Below are positions 17,201 through 28,540 of a DNA stretch of 64,000 bases, piece by piece. Every line of letters starts with the position of its first letter. The stretch's first letter is position 1. The notes beneath the pieces were generated by a model. That model searched no databases and was not told the origin of the DNA. It saw only the letters and a program-made list of their open reading frames with translations. A program made the position numbers and the translations under genes. The DNA comes from Synchiropus splendidus (Eukaryota > Chordata > Actinopteri > Syngnathiformes > Callionymidae): contig NC_071347.1 of NCBI RefSeq assembly GCF_027744825.2, positions 11,655,501 to 11,719,500 on the forward strand, in the 5' to 3' direction.

Positions 17201-17820
17201 TACTGAACTCTCAACACGCTCAGGATTATGTTTTATGCAAACATGTTTAGGCTCCTCTCAGGATGCTCTTCCCTGAACGCCCCTGCTCCCTGCCAAATCA
17301 TGGCTTATTCACACGGTGACCTTCCGCTGAGACTTAGTAACACTCCTGCTTTACATTCATTAAAACCAAACACTGAATTCTTCTGCATAGAAAGAGAACT
17401 TTTGAGGCTGAGAAGAAGAGGCCTCCTGACGGATTCCTGCCGCTCCAGAAGTTCCGTCATGGGGTTCTGTCAAGGCCGGTGGCGAGGCCAACCAGCACTT
17501 CTGTGAAGGCTCCATTGATGCTGAAAGACTTTGAAGCAACATATGCTGCCCCCAGGAAAACACAGTTTCCACAGCAGAGACCACATATTGCTGCATAACT
17601 TTCGACTCCTGGGTAAGTTGGACTAAATTCTACAACTTGAGTTCTAGTCTTAAAATGTGCTTCAGTGAATAAAAATGAATTGTCGCGTTAAAGTATTCAT
17701 CAATCCTAAAACGTTCTTTATTTGTCGAGGGAAACCTGTATTTAAGCATACCGACAACAAAAGAGCACAAATCAGCAGTTTATTGTAAAATTCTGACCGT
17801 TTGCCGTGATGACCGTGTCG
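5260..17820. other. Long unique stretch, no gene or repeat identified
   Basis: About 12.5 kb without a transposon relic or gene I can support. It holds a short (ATTC)n run at 5313-5331, a CTTCTT run near 14146-14157 and scattered homopolymers. 5930-6180 is a cleaner, moderately GC-balanced block that could be a conserved non-coding element. Open frames reach at most about 115 codons and look like chance (for example 8589-8936 minus, and 15210-15518 and 16580-16852 plus). A minus-strand frame at 13569-13865 reads somewhat protein-like (QWWIDRKVGDDPGEK) next to a GTAGG donor-like site, but I cannot support it further. Confidence 0.45.
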
Positions 17821-17960
17821 CTTATAAGATTATCCTTGAATATCTGAGCTGTATCAAGAGTGATACAGCACAAGTGTCGGCTCTGACAATGGCTGGGGCG
17901 TACAATTGTAAATGTTAAACGCTCAATATTAATGACCAAAAACCTGTTATTACGTCTGTG
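17821..17960 (+). repeat. Dispersed repeat, copy A (partner at 34444-34556)
   Basis: It shares CTTATAAGATTATC at its start and a block around ACAATTGTAAATGTTAAAC...CAATATTAATGACCAAAAACC (17902-17945) with the sequence at 34444-34531, in the same order and orientation. No coding potential or terminal repeat was seen. It probably derives from a short interspersed element family. Confidence 0.6.
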
Positions 17961-18913
17961 GGGAGAGCCGATCAGTCACTGTGACAAGGACAAACATCTA
18001 AACATGTGACAGTTGTGCCCCTGCCATTTAAGTTATCCTTTTTCTTACTGGATTCCTCCTGTAAGAAAAAGCCACATGAAAGCACCAACATCCGATGCAC
18101 TGCCATGCTGTGAGTTGTGCTACTGTTTTCTGACTGTTGTGATGTTTCCACTTTGTATTGTCACGCGTGATTATGTGAGATATCAAGCTCAGAAGACGTG
18201 TGGTGAGGGGGTGGAGGTAAGGCAGGATCATTATGTCTGAGGTGTGTGGCGATAAGTGCACACCACAGACGTATTTTGATACGTTTTACAAACAATTTTA
18301 CAGTCAACAAGCCTAGATTGTGTTGATACTTCCAGAACTGTATTCTACCCCAAAAAATGAATTCATGTTTCAACAAAACTTTGAAAACTTCTATTCAGGA
18401 CTCCAGGGTGATGGTGGACTGTAGTCAATCCCAGCAAATTGATAACAGACTTTCAACAAATCTCATTGTTAATATTTCACACAGATTTCTCATATGAGTA
18501 TTGACAAGCAACGATTCATGGAGCACTTTAACTCTAAAATCCAGGCCTAACTAACTTGTGTCTATTTGCCTTATTTAAGCGAATATGAAGGGTTGGTTCT
18601 GTTGCAGGCAGAGTCTGCCAGTTTTAATAATTAAAGAGTCAGACCACTGGAGGGGGTTCATTCAAAAATAAATTCCCACACCTGCGAACCGCACTTCTCT
18701 GCAGCTGGAAAGCTACTAGTCCTTCTCATTTGCAAACAACTCAGACGGGATTTATTTAAAGGACAGATATGTAAGTCAGTTGGTATAAATATTCATGCGT
18801 TGTTATACCGTCACAAAAACAAATAAGACAGGCAAGAAAATCGTTTTTTTCTTTACACTATCATATGGCTGATTTGTTGAAGCAGAAAACAAGTTTAAAC
18901 ACCAAATGGGCAA

Positions 18914-19480
18914 CATACTGTAAATTACAGACTATAGAGTGCACCGGAATATTTGCTACACCCACTAAATTTAAGAAGGAAAATAGGCCGTGTTCATACA
19001 TAGGTAAGCCGCACTGCTCCATAAGCCGCGGGTGCAGTGGTGCTGTCTGTGCCGTAGGATGCATGAGGATCACTTCTAAACAAGTTTTGAAAATGCAGTC
19101 CAGCTTGGAGACTTGAATCATGAAACAAACTCGGCAATGTTCCGAACTTTAAACATGAACTCGGTTCTAGTATCTTTACCTATATATTTACCTTAAACCG
19201 CTTAAAATGTCTGACACCACAGCCGGTCTCAGCTGTTGCTACTTGTCTCCTGTCCTCCAGGAGATCCGATCTGTTGTCGGAGCTGCGGACGAAAACATTG
19301 CATTTTGAAAGCTTTCAGGTAAATAAAATGCCAGTGATTTCATCGGTTTGATATGTCGAGGCTCTAATAATTTGGGACCATGACTGTAAAAATACATATA
19401 TTAGCTGTGCCGCTGTATAAGCCTCTGGGTTCAGAGCACGAGAAAAAGGTAGCAGCTTATTGCCTGAAAATTACAGTATG
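18914..19480 (+). mobile_element. Non-autonomous DNA transposon with inverted ends, copy 1
   Basis: The left end CATACTGTAAATTACAG and the right end, read on the other strand as CATACTGTAATTTTCAG, form imperfect terminal inverted repeats enclosing 567 bp. Internal motifs include the CTATAGAGTGCACC and GTATAAGCC types. A second copy in the opposite orientation lies at 28541-28990. For example, ATTAGCTGTGCCGCTGTATA here (19400-19419) is the complement of a segment at 28578-28597 apart from one base. No transposase remnant is present. Target-site duplication is not clear. The superfamily (hAT would be my guess) is unproven. Confidence 0.75.
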
Positions 19481-20098
19481 CATCGATCTGTTGAACACTA
19501 AAGAGAGCTGGTTGTAAATGTGTCGTCTGACATTGACACTCCACTCCACACGCCATTTATTATTAATATCCAAGGCATGTAAGCATCCTGTAAGTTGAAC
19601 ATTACCGTAGAACTAAAATTGAATACGAATATCAGGTTCTCTGGTCGTCCAGGCTGTGAACCAGCAGAAGACTCTGCACAAGATTGATGCATCACTCTTG
19701 CCATTGGACTCCCATTCAGACATATTTGGTGCACCAAAACACCAGTTAATGTTGAGCCCTTTTATCCCGCTTCATTAACTGTTTCACTACACTTGGTTGC
19801 TATAAGCAGGACTCCACCTGTGAGACTATTTATTTGAGCAACAATTGAAGTCAACTAGTGATCAGTTGGTAAAGATTCATTTTTACTGTATACACCATGC
19901 ACAAGACAATCCCCTGGCACACAACATGTCGGTTTATAAACAGGACATTCACATGTGGATTATTTGAATTAGGCGTGCACACAAATGAAATCGGAGGAAG
20001 GAGGTGCTAACTCCAGAAGAAGGCTCATCAAAATATCCGTCCTCACTTGCCAGACTACTTAGGAGTCCAGTTTTAATCATTCTTACTTCTGAATATTG
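19481..20098. other. Unique non-coding sequence
   Basis: No repeat or gene was recognised. The short minus-strand frame at 19498-19737 has no visible domain. Confidence 0.4.
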
Positions 20099-20374
20099 TC
20101 ATGGCATGTGGGTTTGCCCTTCCACAGACAGCCTGCTGTGTTTATCTGAGCGACTGAGGAAGCTAATTGGAAAAGACTGAGAGAATATCATCTCTGCTGA
20201 TACAAGGAGGCGCGGCGTCACCACTATGACCTCGGGAAAAAGTGACACAGCAGACTGTCGTGTCATGTGGTCCTGTTTGTGCAAGTGCATCTGTCTGTGC
20301 GTCTCAGGGTGAAGTCTTTGCGACCTGTGCTGCTTTAGCAAGCGCTTGATTTCCTCGGCTCCGCTGCGTCTCAA
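20099..20374 (-). CDS. Candidate terminal exon, unknown protein
   Basis: On the minus strand the sequence TGTGTTATTCCACAG, a good splice acceptor with a pyrimidine stretch, is followed at 20374 by 91 open codons ending in TGA at 20099. The translation is basic and polar at the start (RRSGAEEIKRLLKQHRSQRL) and His-rich (HPETHRQMHLHKQDH), then more hydrophobic. An internal GTCATAG after codon 50 could act as a weak donor. Local GC is higher than in the flanks. I recognise no family, no partner exon is certain, and chance cannot be excluded. It could be a real last exon or a long fortuitous frame. Confidence 0.25.
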   Translation of the reverse strand: MRRSGAEEIKRLLKQHRSQRLHPETHRQMHLHKQDHMTRQSAVSLFPEVIVVTPRLLVSAEMIFSQSFPISFLSRSDKHSRLSVEGQTHMP

Positions 20375-23300
20375 CTGTGGAATAACACAGATGGGGGAAA
20401 CGACACAAGTGGACCCAGCAGTACTTAAGGGGAAGGCTGTTTTATTTTGGCATATTTACAACACCGGCTCATAATGTCTGCTTGGACCTACAGCAACATA
20501 GCGTGCAGCAGATACGTACGCTTTGATACTTGAGGGCAACAATTTACCATCAAACTGTTGTTCTTTTTCACCATTTCTGACAAACGCAAAGAATGAGACA
20601 TCTGCTCTGTCCGCACTCACACGGGTGCACAGCTGCAGCGTTACCCAGGCCCATGATTCGAAGAGACACATGAACAAACAGGATGGGAGTTGAAGGTCTC
20701 CCTGCTCTTTACTGTCTTCTGCTAATTCTGCTCTGTATTCAGACAGTATTTACATTAATATCCATTATACATGACCCACTTTCTATATTGCCATGCAGTC
20801 CAATGAAGAATTGTGGATTACAGAAAAAAAATCAGGGAGCAATTGGATATGATTTTGGGAAAGCCTCATGTTTCCAGTGTTTCTTGTATCTTTGTTTTTT
20901 GTGTAAATGATAAGCAAAATAAAAGCTAATATATTTTAAATGATGTTAAAAATGATAATTATATTGTATGAATCATTTATATGAATATAAAGTCAATATC
21001 AGTGCACATTTTTCGCACCGTAATAACAATTTGGAAATTGTGTTCAGCAAATGTGACACTGTGGCAAAAGTTATGCAATAGCTTTGTCGTAAACACCTTA
21101 CAGGTCTTATAGACTGGAAGGCTATGCTGGATCTGGAATGCAAGTCATCCCTTAGAGATAATGTGAAGGAGAAAAGACCTCTGAGTAGCGACCCCTGTGA
21201 CTAGATTTTGCATATGTGGGAAACATATGAAAGGCTAATTCAAGATCAGACTTGGCTTGTTTTTCTTCCTACAGTGATGTTGAGATGTTTTTCACATCCC
21301 ACAGTTCTACAGGTTTCCAGAAAACTTGTTTGTCTGTTGCCTCAGCTCCATCAATGATGCATCAGAAACTCCTCCCCACATGAAGCCGCTGCCTGTTCCT
21401 TGCTCACAGTGAACATACCCCAATTCCTGGGAAGATCGTATACATTCCTGCTTTTGTTTACATGACCCTTGTTGCTGTTCATCTTAACATAGCAGTAGGT
21501 AGGTGATAAACGTTTGCCTACAACAGCTAAGACATAGAAGAACTAGTCACAGGGAGTTGTGAGGGGCACTTTTCCAGCAGCTATGCATTACGTTCAAAAC
21601 GCTTATCAGTAATACGTCTACAGACAGGAAACAGCTGCTGCTATCTTGAAAGTAGTTGACGTTTTGGCTCTATTTCCTCATGTTCTCATGCAGCCTACTG
21701 TTCAACGATGAGCTCAGTGGTGAGTTAGATATAATGAAACACAGTGAAGAGTTGATAAAGCTTAATGAAACAGTGTCCTAATTTCCAGAGGCCTCTGGAG
21801 GCACTGTCTGCAGTATAATCATTTGGCTTTGAACAACCACACATCATTTTTATCTCAGCAAACGCCCCCAACAAAATTACTGCCTCATGAAACCTCATCA
21901 TCCCACAACTACTAAAATGCATCAGGTCAACATGTGCAAGAACAGAAAAAAGGAGTGTGTATGGTAACAGTGCAAACCTCTCCTTTAACATATATTCACA
22001 TCAAAACAACTTACAACAACAACTACACGTCTATATGCAGAACTTGTGAAGCTATCTTGCGAATAGACAGAAAGACTCTGTCAAAACATAACCTTTTTGG
22101 TGGCAGTAATAACTGCTATCATCTAGCATGGTGAGATTCTTCCTACACCTCCACAGATATAAATCGCTTCATGTGATATTAATACATCATGGAATGCGGA
22201 TACGCAACAGCCTCATCTCTTAATTTAAAAAAATAGCCAATATTTTGTGATTTACTGCATCTGCAGCTGCGTGACTGAAGCGTTATGTCGGCACTACTGT
22301 TTATAATTTCAAATTTTTCTCTGAACTGGGGAGTGATTGTCTCCACAAATCGCAGTAAAGCTGACACGTACAGAGGAGCAGCTTTAATAGATGTGTGATA
22401 CACGCAGTTAAAGAAGCCTCTGGGCTTATATTCATGAAGCTTCCAGGAATAGCAGAACTGATCTCTGATCCTGGATTTGGTCACATGACAACAATAGCTC
22501 CATGCTAAGATGTTTTTAACGTTTCTGAACTGTGTCTAGATTATAGTCGCTGCTGCGCTCCAGGCATGACTAACTGACATTGAGGGTTTGATCGTCGACG
22601 TCACAGTGACAAGCTGAAGCCGCAGGGCGTCAACACTGGAGACAGCGAGGAAATAAAGGGTCACGGGTCTTTGTCATCTCATCCACAACTGCTCACAGCT
22701 TTCCACCCAACACCTCCATTTGGTATTCTGACAGGCCTGTAGGCAGCCCCCTTTCCTGCTTTCCCCAAAACATTGCAACAGCAGCTCAGTTTATTGATGC
22801 ACCTTCACAATCACAGACTGAATTTGAAGGATGAATCTGAAGAACAAATTAAATACAACAGAGAAAAACACATCTAAATGGTGCTGACAGGGAATTGGAT
22901 CACAAGCTTTAGCGAGTCTGACAGCCCAATCACAATATGGCCACAGTTTCCAACTAAAATCTTAAAGGAGCAGTGTACTTGCTGTTATGGTCTCTTTCAG
23001 GAAACATTCTGAATATAACTGGCTATTTTGGATAATGGCTTGCAAACTGCTCCGGACTGACAGAAATATCATGGCAAACACAAAATACTCTACTCTGCGT
23101 GACGGCTCATTCTTATTTTCCCTTTTCCTGGCTCCACCATTCAAACTGTGCAGAGCATCCGAGGGGGCAAACACGGCTGCGAGGCATGTTCGCCTTGCTT
23201 AGTAAAACAAATGTGGAAGGACGCGCAACGTGACACTGATTTGATGCAGCTGATGCTGGGGAATGCAGAAAATTGATTACTCAGCCAAAGACGTTGTAGG

Positions 23301-23671
23301 AATGAATTTCTAATTTAAGACACTCGATAATAAATGAGCTGTAATCCCAAAATAAATTACCAGTGGATTAGTAAAACAACACAAAACAATACATTCTCAT
23401 TTTCGGTTGTGTCAGCAATAGAATGGAAATATGTATAATGTACTTCACGTAACTTCACAAAATAAATAGTTTCCCCAGGCTAAACCACTTTGTTAACACA
23501 GAGCGTTTGAGAATATTTAGAAACCTGATGGGTCATTTATATTTACAAATACTGAGACACAACAGGCATTTTGAGGTGCCGGAGCTCAAGCCAGAAATAA
23601 AATCCCTCTTGAATAATAGGATTGTTGTTGTTGTGTCTTCTATTACTTCCAGTCCCATGACGGATTGCATC

Positions 23672-23677
<6 letters not shown>
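20375..23677. other. Unique non-coding sequence
   Basis: No transposon relic or gene was supported. Frames such as 22179-22484 minus and 20683-20910 plus lack any recognisable motif. The sequence is AT-rich around 20900-21000. Confidence 0.45.

Positions 23678-23722
<45 letters not shown>
23678..23722. repeat. (TA)n microsatellite
   Basis: A tract of about 45 alternating A/T bases lies directly against the hairpin TGCTCTG...CAGAGCA (23722-23740), which begins the LTR-like segment. Confidence 0.95.
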
Positions 23723-23724
<2 letters not shown>

Positions 23725-24140
23725 TCTGGGACACAGAGCACTGAACATTTCCACTCCGAACGTTTCAGATTCAGGTTGTTCCGGCTCAGGCCTGTTTTAT
23801 TGTGAACCATTTCGCCAGGTGCCTGTGGTTTGTCCTGATGACCTCCACCAACCAATCAGCTGAAGCCACCTGACGTTGGGAAACTTTTAACTCCTCCAAC
23901 TGGGTGCTCCTCAGTGGCAGCTGCTGTGCATAGCAGTTGGCCCTTTACTTTAAGAGACTTGTTTGATTCTGCGTTTGTGTTGGCCACTGTTAGCTTTGTT
24001 GTGTTGACCTTTGTCACTGAATTTATGTGATTCTTTTGTATTTTGTGTCATATTTTCTTATGCTTACCTTAACTAAATAACTTTATGAACAACAACTAGC
24101 TCAAATATTTTATTTTCCCTTTTACCCAAGCGGGGAAAAT
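23722..24140 (+). mobile_element. Putative retroviral LTR (5' LTR or solo remnant)
   Basis: This segment directly precedes a primer-binding site and shows promoter-like features: a CCAAT box at 23852-23856 (ACCAATCAGC) and a TGACG motif at 23871-23875. A T-rich 3' part could hold the transcription start and poly(A) functions. The 5' boundary is uncertain. A small hairpin (stem TGCTCTG/CAGAGCA, 23722-23740) sits just after the (TA)n tract and is the earliest likely start. The canonical CA end is not preserved next to the primer-binding site, so the 3' edge has mutated. No second LTR was found in the window. Confidence 0.45.
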
Positions 24141-24158
24141 TGGGGGCTCGTCCGAGAT
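24141..24158 (+). promoter_or_regulatory. Retroviral primer-binding site, tRNA-Pro type
   Basis: TGGGGGCTCGTCCGAGAT matches the classical 18-base tRNA-Pro primer-binding site of gammaretroviruses at 17 of 18 positions. The single change is G to A near the 3' end. In intact elements this sequence pairs with the 3' end of tRNA-Pro to prime minus-strand DNA synthesis. The length and precision of the match make chance very unlikely and identify the surrounding DNA as an endogenous retrovirus-like element. Confidence 0.8.
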
Positions 24159-24240
24159 ATCTTCAACGTGCAGGACTCCTGTTAAAAGGATCATGTTTTA
24201 AAGTTACTTTAATTGTGGTAAGTAGTAGCTTTTCGTTTCT
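24159..24240 (+). mobile_element. Retroviral leader remnant with splice donor-like site
   Basis: This short leader follows the primer-binding site. It contains GTGGTAAGTAG (GGTAAGTA core at about 24218-24225), a near-consensus splice donor at the place where gammaretroviral leaders carry their major donor. No gag-like frame follows. Instead the sequence passes into a hAT transposase relic on the opposite strand. Confidence 0.45.
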
Positions 24241-24258
24241 GTGCATTGAGGCAGAATT

Positions 24259-24775
24259 TCACTTGCCGTGGAAGGAGACAATTTTCCTCACCAGGCCAAT
24301 CTTCACAAGGATCCGAGCTGAGAAAGGCTGGTCATCTAGTTTGGTGAAATTAATGATTTTTCCTTGGGCAATTCGCTTGGCGTTCCGAATGTCATGCTCG
24401 GAGCGGTGGGTGTTGCTAAGCGCTGACTGTGCTAACAGCCTGCTGCTGAGGAACCAGGGGTCTCACTTTCACGAGCCCCTAAAACTCTCCAAGCTCTGTC
24501 AAGGGCTGGCGCTTTAAATGGGGTATTTCATTTTGCCGCGCTTCCCTGCACAGCATTTTCCCGTGCACGTGCTGCAAACTTTACATGACACATTGAAAGA
24601 ACCTCTACAGCAGACATGCCGCTGCTTAGTGAGCAGCGAGTAGGGAGGAGTGGACACATCACAACCAGCGGGGCTTCATCAGAGCTGTTGTGATCAGCAA
24701 TGACAGGTAGTGATCTGCATTTACCGATCCTGAAATCGGCCGATCATGACGATGATCGATCAGAGCATCCCTAAT
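24259..24775 (-). pseudogene. hAT (BED-type) transposase relic with element end
   Basis: Reading the minus strand from 24773, the element starts TAGGGATGCTCTGATCGATC, a hAT-like terminal sequence, and continues through GATCGGCCGAT repeats. A decayed zinc-finger-like part lies around 24480-24600, where one frame gives HLKRQPLTELGEF, close to the usual His-Leu-Lys...His-Pro...Glu-Phe pattern after a BED finger. Then 24387-24259 encodes AKRIAQGKIINFTKLDDQPF, carrying the hAT hallmark Leu-Asp-Asp-Gln-Pro-Phe-Ser followed by a Gly-Leu-Val-Arg segment. Frameshifts and stops are frequent and only the N-terminal third is present. It abuts the retroviral leader, so one element inserted into or deleted part of the other. 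Confidence 0.55.
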
Positions 24776-26381
24776 ATATATAGTGGCAGGGGCTGCAACC
24801 CCGTCAAATACTGAAAAATATATGCGCAAAACAAGCTAGAAATAACTATTTTTTCCTCACGAATTTCAGAGCGAAGAAAAAACTTAGCTTCCTGCTAAAG
24901 GGGTACTTTTCACCTGCTCGGAACAAGGGCTTGTGCTTCTGGATCTGGTTTGTTTGACTGGTACTATGACTGGTCCGGATGCCGTACTGTAAACTTTTGC
25001 CATGTGATGACGCGTTAACTGAGGTCTCTCAAAACATCACTGGTTCTCTATCTGTTCTTAAGGTTCTTAACATTTTGAACCAGAGACAACCACAGAGGAG
25101 GGATAAACCAAAGAGAGGTTGAACAGGATTGAATTATTTACTGAATATTGTAAACATTTAATGAGAGTACAAATTTGATTTAAATCTTTTTACTCTTGTA
25201 ATATTGTTAGCTGTTGCAGTGCAAGGTAGGACTGCCATTTATTTGTGGTAGCAGGCTGTTTACACTCATTACATAAAATTCATTGTCCTGTTATATCATC
25301 GGGGCATGGGGTCTTTTTTTGCCATATTGCCCTGATATCCTAGATATCAGTGGTTGCCACAATACGAAGACTGACTAAATCTCTCAAGCACAGGATCAAA
25401 CTAAATAATCTCGGAAGAGAGCAATAAACGATATAATACGTGATTTCAGCTAAGTTCTTTATCTGAACGCTGTCTGTGAAACAAGTGCATGAAAGGCAAT
25501 ACCAGACAGAGGATTTGGCTAAAATTATCAGGCCAGTGTCAGAAGGATCACGGTATACAAGTGTCCCACTAGAGATTGAGCGCTCGTCCACATGGGAAGA
25601 TTAATGGAACGGATTGAGCTGACTGTCCCTCTGGACTATGCCTTTCTCTGATAAGAGAAATCTGAGCTCAGCACATTGTGCATGTAGAGCGGAGTTGTGA
25701 TTACAGTACGGATGGGAGCTCGATGCCAGAACCTCAATTTAGCGAGCCCTCCTCGTGCAGGCTTAATGCAGAGCAGGGCTCTGGTCCAGGCCCAGAGGAT
25801 ACTCATTACTCAGCTGGCACCAAGATCTCTGTCCCCTGTAGACTCAGGTATCAACCTTAGAGGAGAAAAAGCCAAGATGACAGATTAATTCACGGCACTA
25901 TATATGACCGCATTGCAGCGCTATACATTGATGACTGGATATCAGTTCCTCAGATAGTTAAGGAAATGGACTCTATTTATTTGACGGAGAAACAAGTGAG
26001 TCACAGATTAGGAGACCGATGAAGCCTTACATCAAAAAAAGGTCCCACGTCATGTTACGGATGTGCCAAGGGTCACGGCTGGTTCCGCCAAGCGATCAGC
26101 CTCAGATCAGTCACAGAGCCTTTCGTAACATGACACAAAGGGATAAGTATTTTTCCACAGCTGAATTCCAAGAACACCAAACCGCCAACAACTAATCCTT
26201 GTTAAGTTTAGAAAATGAAACCTAACATCAATTTCCAACGCTGATGTTTTTCTTTTTCAATGCCAATGCCTATTCACAATTCAGTGGTTAGGCAAACATC
26301 AACCATCGCAGTCTTTAAAGAGCAAGTTCCTAGCTTCCATCCAGTGCGGCTTCAAGGTCTGAAAGTAATGCTTTAACTCAC
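24776..26381. other. Unique or unrecognised sequence after the hAT relic
   Basis: 24780-25120 may still be decayed mobile DNA, but I see no retroviral gag, pol or env motif. A small GGGGCTGCAACCCC near-palindrome lies near 24788. The rest has only short frames. Confidence 0.35.
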
Positions 26382-26411
26382 CAAGAGCACTGTACACGCC
26401 ATATCTCCACT
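26382..26411 (-). CDS. Very short candidate exon, unknown
   Basis: On the minus strand AGATCACAG precedes 30 bases that translate as WRYGVYSALG in one frame and end at a strong donor (CTCTTG|GTGAGTT). The acceptor has a weak pyrimidine tract. Its length and lack of context make it only suggestive. Confidence 0.12.
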
Positions 26412-26497
26412 CTGTGATCTGCCCCTATGAAAAGGAACTTCAGCCATCTCTTCCCCTATCATGCATTAATCTTTCTCATTGCTCACAAAAACATCCT

Positions 26498-26662
26498 CAG
26501 GGTTGCCAGATCTTGGTGTCAGATTCCTGCATTGTAATTCTTGGTCACCCGCCACAACAGAGTGAATCTTGTTTAAAACTCTGGCTCTGCTCCCCATCAT
26601 TTGCTGTATAGTAATTCGCATATTCCCCACTGGAAAACCTTGACCAATCTGGCAACACACAG
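26498..26662. mobile_element. MITE with hAT-like inverted ends
   Basis: CAGGGTTGCCAGAT at the left is mirrored by ATCTGGCAACACACAG at the right, enclosing about 165 bp. The TTGCCAGATTGG type of terminal repeat is familiar from short vertebrate hAT-like MITEs. No coding sequence and no clear 8-bp target-site duplication were seen. Confidence 0.65.
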
Positions 26663-28540
26663 AGACAGTCATGCCAAGCTTGGCCATTCCAACACGACAA
26701 AACAGGATTATTTAAGGCTCACCCACATTAAGTCAACCAAGATTGAATAAGAAATCTTGGGGTTTCATTTTACGTACACAAAGAAATTAAATAAAATTTT
26801 GTTTCCATTTACTACCATCAATTAGACCACAATGCTCTCGTCATAACGGAGTCAAACACCAGCATTGCACTCCCTGACATTAGACTCTAACCTCACTTGT
26901 CTCAATGTGATCCTCTCGCAAGATGAGCCTGGGGAACCTGCATCAGGTAGCCAGTGTGAAGGGCATCCAAGGTGACCAGGTGGCAGCTTTTGCTCCACAG
27001 TTAAAGTGGTATCTTTTCTCACAGAGAAGCAATTGCTCGGCTCTGATTCATTCGGTATCTCACCCTCTTTCAGAGAGTAAGTCCTTCCATCTCAAATTTA
27101 TCGATGAGAGTGCTTCAGAGCGCTCGCCAACTTTACCAATTCAATGTCAAGTTCCACGTGCCTTCAAGCTTGCTTGAACTAATCAGATATATATTGTGTT
27201 AGCTTTTGTATCCCCACTATTTGGCAACCCTTTGGTTTTGATAGAAAAACTGCTGGCACTGAATTTGAAGAATTCTTTCTCTGTTTATTCTTCGAGAACA
27301 AGGTAGCTAGAACCAGTGTCGATGTTGCAGCACTGTGTGGTGGCTGGGAGCTTAAAATGTACCTTCAAAGCTACATGTGGAGACGCCATCTACAAAGCTT
27401 TGCAAAGTGTTCAGTAGGCATAAGTGAGATGTAGCTAATGAGGTTGGAAAAGTTAGCTTCCTGCACAAAGTGTTTCCCCTCCGCGGGATAAAACATGATG
27501 AGGGAAGAAGTAGCTTGAATATATTATTAGGAATATACTGTAATGCATGCTGGCAATCCAGCTGAACACATAAAGGGGGAGGAAAGCAGAGTCTTGATGT
27601 AAACTTTCCTCTCGATATTGAAGTGAGCAGGACACTTGCTCACTGCAACTTCACTTCAAATAACATCTAGTGACAGGACAGGTGGTCTCTTAAGTGCCAT
27701 TCCTCTAGACTTCTACCCTGAGTGGTCTAATAGTTCAAATCAAAGCCGTCCTCACTGTCACTTATGCACTTCCTAGCACCCAATCCATCCATACGCACTC
27801 TCCCGGGACAAAAAGAGTCACACTGGCACACATTGAATACACATCCATAGAGATGAGATGTAGTGGACTATTTTGCGGCGCCCCTCTGCGCCACATAGAA
27901 GTTTCAGAGGTGCCTGCATCTCACTTGCCATTTTGCTGTGGCTGTGAGGTTCGGGACTCGGGTCATTTGAGGTAGAGCTCTGCTGGGGGAAAAAAAAATG
28001 ACACGGGTTTCATAAATTTGTGATGGCATACAGTCGGAGTGGAGATAAAAATTGTAACAGCCCCTAAAAAGCCCCTTTTGAGACAACATTTATGCAACTG
28101 TTATCAACAACCTTGTGAGAATATAGAATAAATCCAGATTGAACATGGGTGAATATTAAAAATACAAGATACAATATTCTCTGCTGGCTGCAAGGCACTT
28201 TGCTTCCTCTTTATTTGATCTACATAATACTTTACAATACTTACTTACAACAGGAAGTCGAGCACAATGGAACCTGGTCACCCGGCCACATTAGACCATG
28301 TGTTGTTTTTACCTCTCTCCTTGAGGTCTCCTTGAACTAAGAAACGGATGAAGTTGAAACGTTTAACTTAAGGGCACAGTCCTTAGTTTATTGAAATTGT
28401 TTCTTTTTTTCCCCATTATTTCTCATTTCTTTCTGTACTCTCATCTCATCAAGTTGTACTGAAAATGACATCAAATACTTTTTTATAAATGATGACTTTT
28501 CTCACATTTTCTTCTCTTCACATTAGTATTGCTTACCTCG
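26663..28540. other. Unique non-coding sequence
   Basis: No gene or repeat family was recognised. The plus-strand frame at 26923-27177 has no domain signal. Homopolymer runs occur near 27991. Confidence 0.45.

Noticed and set aside
24140..24517. Plus-strand 125-codon frame after the primer-binding site as a possible gag start
   Set aside because: Its translation shows no capsid-like features, and most of it is antisense to the hAT transposase relic.
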